The notes beneath the pieces are model-generated. The model saw nothing but the letters and a program-made list of their open reading frames with translations, made no database searches and was not told the origin of the DNA. Of a DNA stretch of 64,000 nt, positions 24,492-34,637 are shown piece by piece; the stretch's first letter is position 1; each line of letters starts with the position of its first letter. Source of the DNA: Streptomonospora sp. PA3 (lineage in GTDB: Bacteria > Actinomycetota > Actinomycetes > Streptosporangiales > Streptosporangiaceae); assembly GCF_009728995.1 (NCBI RefSeq), contig NZ_VTZW01000016.1, forward strand, positions 392,421 through 456,420, read 5' to 3'. The translations under genes and the position numbers were made by a program.

Positions 24492-24995
24492 ATGAAGGAC
24501 CCCGATCCGCTGCAGGTGCCCGCTCTGACGTCGCGCTGGTTCTCCCGGCCCGCTTCCTCGGCCGCGCCGGTCGTGGTCACCGGCGCCTTCGACGTGCTCC
24601 ACGTGGGCCATGTGCGCTTCCTCGCGGAGGTTCAGCGCCGCCGCCCCGAGCTGCCGCTCGTCGTGGGGGTCGAGGACGACGCGCGCGTGCGCGGCTGGAA
24701 GGGACCCGACCGGCCGGTGAACCCCGAGGAGGAGCGCGCCGAGGTACTGGCCGCTCTGCGCTGCGTCGACGGCGTCTTCATCATCTCCGGCCCCGGCGAC
24801 GTCACCGGCTGGGACGCCTACGCCGACCTGCTGCGCCCGCTGGGCATGGCGGCCCTCGCATTCACCGCCGGCGACCCCCACACCGAGGCCAAGCGCCGCG
24901 GCGCCGGCGTGCTGGGCGCCGAAGCCTGGGAGATGCCCATGACCGAGGGCCGCTCCACAAGCGCGGCGCTGAGCCGCCTGACGCGCTCCTCCTAG
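24492..24995 (+). CDS. Cytidylyltransferase-fold protein
   Basis: 167 residues of the nucleotidyltransferase superfamily of RfaE-C/TagD type. [14 protein letters not shown] contains the HxGH motif (about residues 32-46), and RSTSAAL near the C-terminus stands in for the RTxGISTT/RSTS loop. It would join a CTP or ATP moiety to a phosphosugar or alcohol phosphate; the substrate is unknown. ATG 24492 is preceded by AAGGTGAG. No heptose or teichoic acid genes are nearby to guide the choice. Confidence 0.82.
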   Translation: MKDPDPLQVPALTSRWFSRPASSAAPVVVTGAFDVLHVGHVRFLAEVQRRRPELPLVVGVEDDARVRGWKGPDRPVNPEEERAEVLAALRCVDGVFIISGPGDVTGWDAYADLLRPLGMAALAFTAGDPHTEAKRRGAGVLGAEAWEMPMTEGRSTSAALSRLTRSS

Positions 24996-25084
24996 CGATC
25001 CGGGGCCGGAGCCCCGGCCCCGCGCGGCCGCCGGTACCGCTCCCGCGGCCCCGCCGCGCGGATCGGGCGGGAAGCAGGTGTGTA

Positions 25085-25097
25085 TCAACAGTGTTGA
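25085..25097. promoter_or_regulatory. Palindrome TCAACAGTGTTGA upstream of the ABC exporter
   Basis: TCAACA/TGTTGA with a one-base centre, about 75 bases before the exporter start and overlapping a TTGACG that could be a −35. It may be the binding site of a local regulator such as the TetR protein encoded downstream. Confidence 0.4.
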
Positions 25098-25172
25098 CGC
25101 ATCCGTACGGAAACGTCGCCCCCTCGGGGGATGATGCCTCCGGCTGACACGGACTGGAACGGGGGAAGCGCG

Positions 25173-27071
25173 ATGATGATGGGCGGTGGGCCCCCCATCT
25201 ACCGGTCGCTGGTCAACGACGGCAGCGCCCGGCGCAGCAGCCTGGCGCCGGGCACGGTCCGGCGCATCGCGGGCTACGCCCGGCCCCACTGGCGCGCGAT
25301 TCTGTTCTTCCTGCTGACGACGTCGGTCAGCTCCGGCATCGTCGTCGCCAACCCCCTGCTGCTCAAGGCGATCATCGACCGCGGCGTCTCGGAGCAGGAC
25401 ACCGGCCTGGTGACGCTGCTGGCCATCGGCGTCGCGCTGCTGGCCGTGTTCGAGGCCGGGCTGGGCCTGGCGGGGCGCTGGCTGTCCTCGCGCATCGGCG
25501 AGGGCGTCATCTACATGCTGCGCACCCAGGTCTTCCGCCACGTCCAGCGGATGCCGCTGGCGTTCTTCACGCGCACCCAGACCGGATCGCTCATCAGCCG
25601 GCTCAACACCGACGTCGTGGGCGCCCAGCGCGCGATCACCTCGGTGCTCCAGTCGGTCGTGTCCAACCTCATCAGCGCGGTCGCCGTGATCACGACCATG
25701 GCGCTGCTGTCCTGGCAGATCACGCTGATCGCACTGCTGCTGGTGCCGCTGTTCGTGCTTCCGGCGAAGTTCATCGGCCGCAAGGTCGCCGCGATCTCCC
25801 GCGACGGCATGGACCTCAACGCCGACATGAGCTCGCTGATGACCGAGCGCTTCAACGTCGGCGGCGCGATGCTGGTCAAGCTCTACGGGCGCCCGGAGGA
25901 GGAGGCCGACAGCTTCGCCGAGCGCGCGGCCCGCGTCCGCGACGTCGGCGTCTCCCAGGCGGTCTACGGCGGCCTGCTGTTCACCATGATCGGGCTGATC
26001 ACCTCGCTGGCGACGGCGGTCGTCTACGGGGTCGGCGGCAACCTGGTCATCGGCGGCGCGTTCGAACTGGGCACCCTGGTGGCCATGACCACGCTGCTCA
26101 CGCGGCTGTACGCGCCGATCACGGCGCTGTCGAACGTGCACGTGGAGGTCATGACGGCCCTGGTCAGCTTCGACCGCGTCTTCGAGGTGCTCGACCTCAA
26201 GCCGATGATCGCGGAGCGCCCCGACGCCCGGGACCTGCCCGAGGGCCCGCTGTCGGTGGAGTTCGACGGTGTCTCCTTCCGCTATCCCACGGCCGACGAG
26301 TCGTCGCTGCAGTCGCTGGAGCTGACCCCGCAGGCCGAGAGCACCGCGGACACCCAGGTCCTCAGCGACGTGTCCTTCACCGCCGAGCCCGGCCGGCTCG
26401 TCGCGCTCGTCGGGCCCTCGGGTGCGGGCAAGACGACGCTGACCCACCTCGTCTCGCGGCTGTACGACCCGCTGGAGGGCGCGGTGCGGATCGGGGGTGT
26501 GGACCTGCGCGAGGCGACGAACCGGTCGCTGCGCGAGGCGGTGGGCGTGGTGACCCAGGATCCGCAGCTGTTCCACGACACGGTGGGGGCCAACCTGCGC
26601 TACGCCCGCCCCGACGCGACCGACGAGGACCTCGTGGAGGCGATGCGCGCCGCCCAGCTGGAGGCACTGCTGGCCGATCTGCCCGACGGCCTGGACACCA
26701 TGGTCGGCGATCGCGGTTACCGCCTCTCCGGCGGTGAGAAGCAGCGGCTGGCGATCGCGCGCCTGCTGCTGAAGGCGCCGTCGGTGGTGGTGCTCGACGA
26801 GGCGACCGCGCACCTGGACTCGGAGTCGGAGGCCGCGGTGCAGGAGGCGCTGCGCACCGCGCTCGCCGGGCGCACGTCGCTGGTCATCGCGCACCGGCTG
26901 GCGACCGTGCGCGAGGCCGATCTGATCCTGGTGCTGGAGGACGGCCGCATCCTGGAGCGCGGCACCCACGAGGAGCTGCTGCGCGAGGGCGGGTTGTACA
27001 CGGCGCTGTACCGCACCCAGTTCGCCACCCAGGAGAGGGAGGAGCGCGGCACCGCCGCCTCGCGCGCGTGA
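25173..27071 (+). CDS. ABC exporter (fused permease and ATPase)
   Basis: 632 residues from ATG 25173 (MMGGGPPIYRSL), which follows GGGGGAAG; the frame opens at 25131. Six transmembrane helices cover about 40-330. The ATPase domain has Walker A GPSGAGKTT, Q-loop TQDPQLF, signature LSGGEKQRL, Walker B VVVLDEATAHLD and the H-loop His in LVIAHRLATV. An Ala/Ser/Glu insertion (SLQSLELTPQAES) sits between the first strand of the ATPase domain and the P-loop, which is unusual. It probably works as a homodimeric drug or lipid exporter. The substrate is unknown. Confidence 0.93.
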   Translation: MMMGGGPPIYRSLVNDGSARRSSLAPGTVRRIAGYARPHWRAILFFLLTTSVSSGIVVANPLLLKAIIDRGVSEQDTGLVTLLAIGVALLAVFEAGLGLAGRWLSSRIGEGVIYMLRTQVFRHVQRMPLAFFTRTQTGSLISRLNTDVVGAQRAITSVLQSVVSNLISAVAVITTMALLSWQITLIALLLVPLFVLPAKFIGRKVAAISRDGMDLNADMSSLMTERFNVGGAMLVKLYGRPEEEADSFAERAARVRDVGVSQAVYGGLLFTMIGLITSLATAVVYGVGGNLVIGGAFELGTLVAMTTLLTRLYAPITALSNVHVEVMTALVSFDRVFEVLDLKPMIAERPDARDLPEGPLSVEFDGVSFRYPTADESSLQSLELTPQAESTADTQVLSDVSFTAEPGRLVALVGPSGAGKTTLTHLVSRLYDPLEGAVRIGGVDLREATNRSLREAVGVVTQDPQLFHDTVGANLRYARPDATDEDLVEAMRAAQLEALLADLPDGLDTMVGDRGYRLSGGEKQRLAIARLLLKAPSVVVLDEATAHLDSESEAAVQEALRTALAGRTSLVIAHRLATVREADLILVLEDGRILERGTHEELLREGGLYTALYRTQFATQEREERGTAASRA

Positions 27072-27243
27072 AGCCCCTCTGCTCCGGCCGCCCTGCCTTC
27101 GGGCCGGCCGCCACCCGCACCGAATCGGGCCGAAGAGATACACGTCACGCATATATTCACTTTGCGCATTTTTTCATCCGGTGCAACAATTGGGTGGAAG
27201 GTATCCGGAGCGCGCATGACGACACGGCTGAGGGGGTGAGCCG

Positions 27244-27876
27244 ATGGGCCTGCGCGAGCGCAAGAAGGCGGCCACGCGGCGCACCCTGCAGCGCGCGGCC
27301 GTGCGGCTGGCGATCGAGCGCGGCTCCGAGCAGGTGACCGTCGACGACATCGCCGCGGCGGCCGACGTCTCCAAGCGCACGTTCTTCAACTACTTCTCCT
27401 CCAAGGAGGAGGCGATCGTCGGCGACGGGCCGCCGCGCCCGGACGACGAGGCCCACGCGGTCTTCGTCGCCGACGGCCCGACCGGCGACCTGCTGGAGGA
27501 CCTCAAGGTCTTCCTGCTGTCCCCGCTGGCGGACTCCGACGCCGAGGACCTGCGCCGGCGCCTGGCCGACGTCCGCGACCGCAAGCGCCTGGTGCAGCAG
27601 GAGCCGCACCTGGCCCCGCGGGTCATGGCCGCCTTCGCCGACATGGAGCGGTACGTGGGCGAGAGCGTCGCCGAGCGCCTGAGCGAGGACCCCGACGACA
27701 TCCGCCCCCAGATCGTGGCCTCGCTGGGGATCACCGCCATGCGGTTCTCCATGCGGCGCCTGCAGACCCATGCGGGTTCCGGCGGCGCGGATTCCCCGGA
27801 CGACGCCGCGGAACTGCGCGTGCTGTTCGACCAGGCCTTCGACGCGCTCCGGCGCACTTTCCACCCGGCCGCCTAG
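27244..27876 (+). CDS. TetR-family transcriptional regulator
   Basis: 210 residues. The N-terminal helix-turn-helix is at about 8-55 (RRTLQRAAVRLAIERGSEQV, VDDIAAAADVSKRTFFNYF, SSKEEAI), followed by a helical ligand-binding domain with the usual low conservation. It stands between an ABC exporter and an MFS pump gene in the same direction, so it is a likely repressor of the pump. ATG 27244 follows GAGGGGGTGAG. Confidence 0.9.
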   Translation: MGLRERKKAATRRTLQRAAVRLAIERGSEQVTVDDIAAAADVSKRTFFNYFSSKEEAIVGDGPPRPDDEAHAVFVADGPTGDLLEDLKVFLLSPLADSDAEDLRRRLADVRDRKRLVQQEPHLAPRVMAAFADMERYVGESVAERLSEDPDDIRPQIVASLGITAMRFSMRRLQTHAGSGGADSPDDAAELRVLFDQAFDALRRTFHPAA

Positions 27877-27974
27877 ACCACGCGCCGGGCCCCACGACAC
27901 ACCCAGGACGCGGCCCCGCCCAGCGGGCGGCGGCGGTCCGTACCGGATCCGACCAGGGGAAGCGAGTACCGCTT

Positions 27975-29609
27975 ATGCCACCGACCCAGCAGCAGTCGCC
28001 GTTACCCGATCCCGCGGGTGCGCACGACTCGGGAGGCCCGCTGCCGCGCCGCAAGGTGCTGCTGGTCTTCTCCGGGGTCATGCTCACGATGCTGCTCGGC
28101 GCGCTCGACCAGACGATCGTCTCGACGGCGCTGCCGACCATCGTCGGCGAACTCAACGGCTTGGAGCACCTGTCCTGGGTCGTCACGGCCTACATGCTGG
28201 CGGCCACCGTGGGCATGCCGATCTACGGCAAGGCCGGCGACCTCTTCGGCCGCAAGGTCGTCTTCCAGTTCGCCATCGTCACCTTCCTGCTGGGGTCGGT
28301 CCTGTGCGGCGTGGCCCAGGACATGACCCAGCTCATCCTCTTCCGCGCACTGCAGGGCATCGGCGGCGGCGGGCTGATGATCAGCGCGCAGGCCATCATC
28401 GCCGACGTGGTCTCGGCGCGCGACCGCGGCCGCTACATGGGGCTGATCGGCGGCGTGTTCGGCCTGGCCTCGGTGGCCGGGCCGCTGCTGGGCGGGTTGT
28501 TCACCGACCACCTCTCCTGGCGGTGGATCTTCTACATCAACCTGCCGCTGGGGGCGGCAGCGCTGCTGGTGACCACCGTGGCGCTGCAGCTGCCCCGGCC
28601 CTCGGGCCCCCGGCCCAGGCTCGACTACGCGGGCACTGTGCTGCTGGCCGCCGCGAGCGTGTGCATGGTGCTGTTCACCAGCTGGGGCGGCACCGAGTAC
28701 GACTGGTCGAGCCCGGTGATCATCGGGCTGGGCGCCGGCGCCGCGGTCGCCGCCGCACTGTTCGTCCTCGCCGAGCGCTACGCCGCCGAGCCGATCATCC
28801 CGCTGCGCCTGTTCCGCGACCGCGAGTTCGTGCTCACCTCGCTGGTGGGCATCACCGTGGGCATCGCGATGTTCTCCACGGTCTCCTATCTGCCGACGTT
28901 CCTGCAGATGGTCAACGGGGCCAGCGCCACCGAGTCGGGCCTGTGGATGCTGCCGATGGTGGCGGGCATGCTGACCGCCACCATCACCACCGGGCGCATC
29001 ATCAGCCGGACCGGCCGCTACAAGGTGTGGCCGATCGCCGGCACGGCCGTGATCATGGTGGGCCTCACCCTGCTTTCGCGGATGGACGCCGACACCACCT
29101 ACCTCTACAACGCCACGGGGATGCTGGTGCTCGGCCTGGGCGTGGGCATGGTGATGCAGAACCTGGTGCTGATCGTGCAGAACTCGGCGCCGCGGCGCTA
29201 CCTCGGCACGGCCACCTCCGCCACGAACTACTTCCGCCAGATCGGCGCCTCGTTCGGCATCGCGGTGTTCGGTTCGATCTTCGTCAGCCGACTCAACGAC
29301 GAGATGGCGGGGCTGCCGAACGGCTCCGGGTTCGCGGTCGAGGGCGGCGAGGCCGGGATCAGCTCGCTGACTCCCGACATGCTCCAGCAGTTGCCGCCGC
29401 AGATTCAGCAGTTCATCGTGCACGCCTTCGCCGACGCGCTGCCGCCGATCTTCCTCTACGGGGTGCCCGTCGCACTGGTCGGTTTCGTGCTGGCGTTCTT
29501 CATCCGCGAGAAGCCGCTGGCGACCACGGTGGGCGCGAGCGCGGGCGACGACGAGGAGGACGGCGCGAGCGGCGGCACGACGCAGACCGCGGCCGCGGTG
29601 AGCGACTGA
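27975..29609 (+). CDS. MFS multidrug transporter, DHA2 (14-helix) type
   Basis: 544 residues. LGALDQTIVSTALPTIVGEL in helix 1 is the DHA2 signature, and GKAGDLFGRKV is motif A. Fourteen hydrophobic segments can be counted, with GPLLGGLFTDHLSWRWIFYI after helix 5. A soluble loop (VEGGEAGISSLTP) precedes the last helix, and the tail is acidic. It would use the proton gradient to expel drugs. It lies 98 bases after the TetR gene, a common regulator–pump pair. Confidence 0.93.
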   Translation: MPPTQQQSPLPDPAGAHDSGGPLPRRKVLLVFSGVMLTMLLGALDQTIVSTALPTIVGELNGLEHLSWVVTAYMLAATVGMPIYGKAGDLFGRKVVFQFAIVTFLLGSVLCGVAQDMTQLILFRALQGIGGGGLMISAQAIIADVVSARDRGRYMGLIGGVFGLASVAGPLLGGLFTDHLSWRWIFYINLPLGAAALLVTTVALQLPRPSGPRPRLDYAGTVLLAAASVCMVLFTSWGGTEYDWSSPVIIGLGAGAAVAAALFVLAERYAAEPIIPLRLFRDREFVLTSLVGITVGIAMFSTVSYLPTFLQMVNGASATESGLWMLPMVAGMLTATITTGRIISRTGRYKVWPIAGTAVIMVGLTLLSRMDADTTYLYNATGMLVLGLGVGMVMQNLVLIVQNSAPRRYLGTATSATNYFRQIGASFGIAVFGSIFVSRLNDEMAGLPNGSGFAVEGGEAGISSLTPDMLQQLPPQIQQFIVHAFADALPPIFLYGVPVALVGFVLAFFIREKPLATTVGASAGDDEEDGASGGTTQTAAAVSD

Positions 29610-29632
29610 GCTGCCCGTCCCCGCAAGACAGA

Positions 29633-29666
29633 TCCGCGGCGGGCGCTCGGGGGTGTCCGCCGCGGA
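29633..29666. terminator. Bidirectional terminator between the MFS pump and the lysine-tailed protein
   Basis: Perfect 10-base arms TCCGCGGCGG (29633-29642) and CCGCCGCGGA (29657-29666), with a 14-base loop between convergent genes. Confidence 0.75.
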
Positions 29667-29705
29667 CGGCGCAACGGGGCTGCGAGGGCCGGCTCGGGCC
29701 TCCCG

Positions 29706-30281
29706 TCAGCCCTTCTTCGCCTTCTTGGCCTTCTTCGTCTTCTTCGTCGGTGCGGAGCGGTCCGCAGCGGCCGCTCCGGCCTCCTTGGCCGCCCTCTTGG
29801 CCTTCTTCGCCGCCTTCTCGACCTTCTTGACGGCCTTCTTCGCCTTCTTGCCGGGCTTCTTCTCCGCCTTCTCGGCCTTCTTGGTCTTCTTGGCCTTCTT
29901 CGCCTTCTTGGGCTTCTCGGCGTCCTTGGAGGTGACGCGGGCCGCGAGGGCCTCCGGCAGCGGCGCGGCGCCGGGGCCGCCCTCGCGGATCCAGTCCCCC
30001 AGGTCGTCGATCAGCCCGTCCTCGGAGAACTCGCCTAGCCAGACCGGGCGGCCTCCCCGCTCGCGGCCCTCGGACGACGGCTGCACGACCACGACGTTGG
30101 CCTGGAAGCACGGCCCCAGACAGGTGCTGGTGCGCAGGGGCACCCGCCTCCCCCGGCCGTCGCGCAGGCCGCCGAGCCGCTCCAGCTGCCCCTCATGGTC
30201 GACGCCGGGCCGCTTCTTCGCCGTTCCGCAGCAGCAGCCGCGGCACACGACGAGTCGGCAGGGGCGGCCAGTCGCGGTCAC
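29706..30281 (-). CDS. [2Fe-2S] thioredoxin-fold ferredoxin with histone-H1-like lysine tail
   Basis: 191 residues. The folded part (1-115) has CRLVVCRGCCCGTAKK and TSTCLGPC, Cys pairs matching a thioredoxin-like [2Fe-2S] ferredoxin, and the strand ANVVVVQPSS. After residue 122 it turns into about 70 residues of KAKK/KKAE repeats, resembling eukaryotic H1 and bacterial Hc1/Lsr2-associated tails. The tail would bind DNA or another polyanion. GTG 30281 follows GAGAGGAG; the longer frame to 30380 is rejected. Redox partner unknown. Confidence 0.8.
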   Translation of the reverse strand: MTATGRPCRLVVCRGCCCGTAKKRPGVDHEGQLERLGGLRDGRGRRVPLRTSTCLGPCFQANVVVVQPSSEGRERGGRPVWLGEFSEDGLIDDLGDWIREGGPGAAPLPEALAARVTSKDAEKPKKAKKAKKTKKAEKAEKKPGKKAKKAVKKVEKAAKKAKRAAKEAGAAAADRSAPTKKTKKAKKAKKG

Positions 30282-30441
30282 GGTGCTCCTCTCCGGCCGG
30301 TGTGCTCGCTCGCGCCGCCCGGGTGGAGCGCGGAGCGCGGCCGCCTCCACGGTATCCAGACATTCCAGACAGGGCGCCATGAACTCCCCACTCCTCCCCC
30401 AGCGCCCCGGCCCGCGACCGCGCCGCCGCTACCCTGGACCG

Positions 30442-31248
<807 letters not shown>

Positions 31249-31287
31249 GCCCGCGGCACGCCGCGGTTCGCGGCCCGCAGACAGCTC

Positions 31288-31325
31288 GGCGGCCGCGGAG
31301 CACCCCTCGGGTCTCCGCGGCCGCC
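31288..31325. terminator. Bidirectional terminator between convergent genes
   Basis: Perfect 13-base arms GGCGGCCGCGGAG (31288-31300) and CTCCGCGGCCGCC (31313-31325), placed between the ABC ATPase and the MT0933-like gene. Confidence 0.8.
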
Positions 31326-31352
31326 GCCGGGCCGCTCCGCGGCGGAGCGCGG

Positions 31353-31586
31353 TCAGCGCCGCGTCTCGCCGGAGCCGCCCTCGCCGCTGTCGCGGTCGGG
31401 CTTGTTCTGCTGTTCGCCGGTGAGGTAGCCGGTGGCCGAATCCCCGGCCTTGTCGATCTGCGCGTCGTACTTGCCGCCGGTCTTGCGCTTGGCGAAACCC
31501 TTCAGCTTCTCGACGCCCTGTTCGACCTTCTGGCTGTTGCCGCCGGCCGCCTGCCTGATCTTGCCGAGCATGCCGCCTTTGCCCAT
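31353..31586 (-). CDS. MT0933-type antitoxin-like protein
   Basis: 77 residues: GKGGMLGKIRQAAGGNSQKV, then KLKGFAKRKTGGKYDAQIDK and a Gly/Glu-rich end. This is the pattern of the MT0933-like antitoxin family (PF14013). No toxin gene is next to it, which is usual for the family in actinomycetes, so the antitoxin label is by name only. ATG 31586 has GGGGGTGG upstream. Confidence 0.75.
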   Translation of the reverse strand: MGKGGMLGKIRQAAGGNSQKVEQGVEKLKGFAKRKTGGKYDAQIDKAGDSATGYLTGEQQNKPDRDSGEGGSGETRR

Positions 31587-31729
31587 GCGATCCACCCCCT
31601 GTACGGGCACGTCGCGGCGGACCATCCTTCGTGGACTGCGATACCCGCTGAACGCGCGGCCATACCAGCCGTGAACGCACCGTCGCAGGTGGCGACGCCC
31701 GCGGCGCGGTGCCGCGGCCCGGGCCGCCC

Positions 31730-33073
31730 TCAGACGCCCAGGATCAGCCGCGCGATGGTGAAGTAGATCAGCAGCCCGGTCGCGTCGACGAGGGTGGAGA
31801 CCAGCGGGGCCGAGACCACCGCGGGGTCGACCCCCACCCTGCGGGCCAGCAGCGGCATGGTGCTGCCGATCACGGCGGCCCAGGTGCAGATGGCGATCAC
31901 CGAGGCCGCGACGACCACCGCGATCAGCGTGCCCACCAGGGCGGTGCCGATGACCATCGCGATGCCGGCCAGCATCAGCCCCAGCAGGATGCCCACCCGC
32001 GATTCCTTCCAGGCCACCCGCGGCAGGTCGCGCAGCCGCACCTCGCCGACCGCCAGCGCGCGCACGATCGCGGTGGCCGACTGGGAGCCGACGTTGCCTC
32101 CGGTGCCGGTGAGCATCGGCACGAACAGCGCGAGCGCCGTCACCTGCTCCAGCGTGGCCTCGAAGCCCTGCATCACGTTGACGGTCAGCGTGGCCGCGAC
32201 GATGAGCAGCAGCAGCCACACCGAGCGCGCCCGTGCCAGGCGCACGACGCCGGCGGCGACGTAGTGGCCGGCCACGGGGCTGGCGCCGGACTGGCGGGCG
32301 ATGTCCTCGGAGTCGGCCGCCTCGATCAGCTCCAGCGCGTCGTCGAAGGTCAGCAGCCCGACGAAGCGCTCCTCGGAGTCGACCACCGGCAGGGCGACCA
32401 TGTTGGCCTGCTGCATCAGCCGGGCCGCCTCCTCGGCCGGCTCGGTGGCGCTCACGCGCGGCACCAGCACGTCGACGATGTCCTTGACCAGGCCGTCGTC
32501 GTCACTGACCACCAGGTCGCTCAGCTGGACGGTGCCGGCCAACCGGCGGCCGTCGTCGACAACCGGCAGCGTGTAGACGGTCTCGGCGTCGGCGCCCTTG
32601 GCCCGCACCACCTCCAGCGCCCGGCCCACTGTCAGGTCGCGGTGCAGCACGACGGTCTCGGGCGTCATGTAGCGCCCGACGGAGCCCTCGGGGTAGCCCA
32701 GCAGCGCCGCGGTCATCTTGCGCTGGGCCGGGCTGAGCCCGGCCAGGGCGCGGGTGGCGATCTTGGCGGGGGCCTCCCCGATCAGCCGCGCCCGGTCGTC
32801 GGGGTCCATCGACTCCAGCAGCTCATGGAAGGCCGCGTCGCGCAGTCCCAGCAGGATCTCCTGCTGGTGGACCGGGTCGAGCTCCTCGAAGACCTCCAGC
32901 TCGCGGTCCTTGTCCAGCAGCCGGAAGGGGACCAGGGCGATGTGGCTGGACATGCGTTCCAGCTCGTCGGCGATCTCGTAGGGCTGGTGCTCGGCCAGCC
33001 ACAGCCGGATGCCGGTCAGGTCGTTGGATTCGACCAGCTCGGTCAGCTCCGCGCCGGAGTCGTCTTCGGCCAT
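31730..33073 (-). CDS. mgtE: Magnesium transporter MgtE
   Basis: 447 residues in the MgtE order. The acidic N-terminal domain (about 1-125, with ELEVFEELDPVHQQEILLGL and MDPDDRARL) comes first. Two CBS domains follow (about 135-255; SVGRYMTPETVV, VPRVSATEPAEEAARLM), with acidic residues that sense cytosolic Mg2+. Last is a five-helix pore domain (from about 290; LFVPMLTGTGGNVGSQSATA). It is a channel-like Mg2+ uptake protein in the plasma membrane. ATG 33073 has GGGGGTG upstream; the frame to 33184 is not used. No Mg2+ riboswitch could be recognised in the short leader. Confidence 0.94.
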   Translation of the reverse strand: MAEDDSGAELTELVESNDLTGIRLWLAEHQPYEIADELERMSSHIALVPFRLLDKDRELEVFEELDPVHQQEILLGLRDAAFHELLESMDPDDRARLIGEAPAKIATRALAGLSPAQRKMTAALLGYPEGSVGRYMTPETVVLHRDLTVGRALEVVRAKGADAETVYTLPVVDDGRRLAGTVQLSDLVVSDDDGLVKDIVDVLVPRVSATEPAEEAARLMQQANMVALPVVDSEERFVGLLTFDDALELIEAADSEDIARQSGASPVAGHYVAAGVVRLARARSVWLLLLIVAATLTVNVMQGFEATLEQVTALALFVPMLTGTGGNVGSQSATAIVRALAVGEVRLRDLPRVAWKESRVGILLGLMLAGIAMVIGTALVGTLIAVVVAASVIAICTWAAVIGSTMPLLARRVGVDPAVVSAPLVSTLVDATGLLIYFTIARLILGV

Positions 33074-33220
33074 GCTGAGCACCCCCTTCTCGATCGCGAA
33101 AACTCCGCTGGGGCGCGGGGGCCTCTGGACACGGCAACGAGGCACCACTCGTCTGCCCGGGGAACACGACGACCCTACCGCCACGAGCCGTGCGCCGGGG
33201 ACGCTGCGGGGCGCCGGTCT

Positions 33221-34324
33221 TTAGTCGCGCCAGATCACGACGAGCGCGGTGTCGTCGTTCTTGCCCTTGCTCAGCGAGTCGACGATGGACTGGGCGCCCT
33301 CGCCGAATCCCTGGAGCGCGGCGGTGTCGGCCGCTCCGAGCAGGCGTTCCACCCCCGCGTCGAGGTCTTCGCCGGGGGTTTCGATGAGCCCGTCGGTGTA
33401 GAGCATGATGGCGTCGCCGGGCCGCAGCCGCCCCTTCACCGGCGTGTACTGGATCTTGGGCATCACCCCCAGCACGATGCCCTTGGCGTCGGTGGAGGAC
33501 CACCGGCCCGCGCCGTAGTCGTACTGCACCGCCGGCGGGTGGCCCGCCGAGGCGAGAAGGTAGTCGCCGCTGTCCAGGTCCAGGCTCAGGTGGACAGCCG
33601 TCACGAAGCCCTCGCCCAGGGCGGTGCGGATGAGGTGGTCGTTGCAGTGCGCCAGGAACTCCCCGCTGGGCACCGCGCTGATCAGGCCGCTGAACGCGCC
33701 GGAGAGGAGCAGGGCGCGGGTGCCGGCGTCGACCCCCTTGCCCGACACGTCGACCACCGCCACCTCCAGGCGGTCGCCCTGGCGCATGGACACGACGAAG
33801 TCGCCGCCGAAGGAGGAGCCCCCCGCTTGGCGCAGCACCGAGGTGCCGCCCCAGCCGTGGGGCAGCTCGGGCAGTTCTCCCTGGGCGCGCAGGCGGTCGC
33901 GCAGCTCCAGCAGCATCCGCTCGCCGCTGAGCCCCTGCATGCCCAGGCGCTCGCGCACGCCGGAGAGCAGGTAGGCCACGACGGCGGTCGCGCCGATGGT
34001 GACCAGCAGCCCGGGCCCCACCTGGGAGAGGTCCAGGCTGTAGGCGGTGAACAGCAGCACCGCGGCGTCCACGGCCAGCAGGAACGCCAGGCTCTTGCGC
34101 TTGAGCAGCAGCCCGCCGGCCACCACGGTGACGATCACCGCGCTGGGCGGGAACCACCCCGAGGGGCCCCACACGGCCCCCACTCCGATGCCCACCGCCA
34201 GCAGCACGAGCGTGATCAGCACCAGCCGATAGCGGAAGAGCACCTTGCGCCGGAGCAGCGCCGCCAGGCGCTGCCACAGGGAGCGCGCACGGCGGAGGAG
34301 GCGGGCGGTGGGCTTGGCGTTCAT
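33221..34324 (-). CDS. Membrane-anchored SpoIIE/PP2C-type serine phosphatase
   Basis: 367 residues. Hydrophobic segments at about 34-55, 60-75, 79-95 and 101-120 form the membrane part. The phosphatase domain (about 165-367) has GGDFVVSMRQGDRLEVAVVD, VSGKGVDAGTRALLLSGAF, LLASAGHPPAV, IMLYTDGLIE and KNDDTALVVI; these Asp positions bind the two metals. Such enzymes act on anti-sigma antagonists in sigma-factor partner switching, but no anti-sigma gene is adjacent. No PAS or GAF sensor is present. Confidence 0.92.
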   Translation of the reverse strand: MNAKPTARLLRRARSLWQRLAALLRRKVLFRYRLVLITLVLLAVGIGVGAVWGPSGWFPPSAVIVTVVAGGLLLKRKSLAFLLAVDAAVLLFTAYSLDLSQVGPGLLVTIGATAVVAYLLSGVRERLGMQGLSGERMLLELRDRLRAQGELPELPHGWGGTSVLRQAGGSSFGGDFVVSMRQGDRLEVAVVDVSGKGVDAGTRALLLSGAFSGLISAVPSGEFLAHCNDHLIRTALGEGFVTAVHLSLDLDSGDYLLASAGHPPAVQYDYGAGRWSSTDAKGIVLGVMPKIQYTPVKGRLRPGDAIMLYTDGLIETPGEDLDAGVERLLGAADTAALQGFGEGAQSIVDSLSKGKNDDTALVVIWRD

Positions 34325-34637
34325 TGTGCCCGCACTGTAGCGCGCACGTCAGGCACCGGCACGCATGCCCTGCTGCTCCGATCCCATCGTCCCAGGTATG
34401 GGAGCAACCGATATCCCCCCAGCGTACGCGCCGAATCCCGAAAACCACCCTGCTTCACCCAGTATGGGCGGATAACGGCGCGCCCGTCAGTCCCGCCCCG
34501 AGGTCGCCCCCGATTCCATCGGAAATCACAATGCGGCACGGGCGGGAATATGGGCTGCGGTCAGCTCACAACTCGGACGGAAAACACGGAAAAAACCGTT
34601 CGCTTCCCGCACAGGGGTGGTGATAGGGACAAGGGAT
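34325..34637. promoter_or_regulatory. Divergent promoter region between the phosphatase and Eis-like genes
   Basis: About 313 bases without a gene, less GC-rich toward the Eis side. GCGGATAACGG near 34478 could contain a −10, and GACAAGGGAT just before 34638 is the ribosome binding region. No RNA gene or symmetrical operator was recognised. Confidence 0.35.

Noticed and set aside
24171-27152. Very long open frame (993 codons) opposite the ABC exporter
   Set aside because: It is the shadow of the exporter and neighbouring genes. It has Arg/His/Gly-rich composition with no domains.
31353-31586. Toxin–antitoxin pair
   Set aside because: No toxin-like gene is adjacent. The antitoxin name comes only from the family label.
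33074-33220. Mg2+ (M-box) riboswitch before mgtE
   Set aside because: The leader is short and no conserved core could be recognised.
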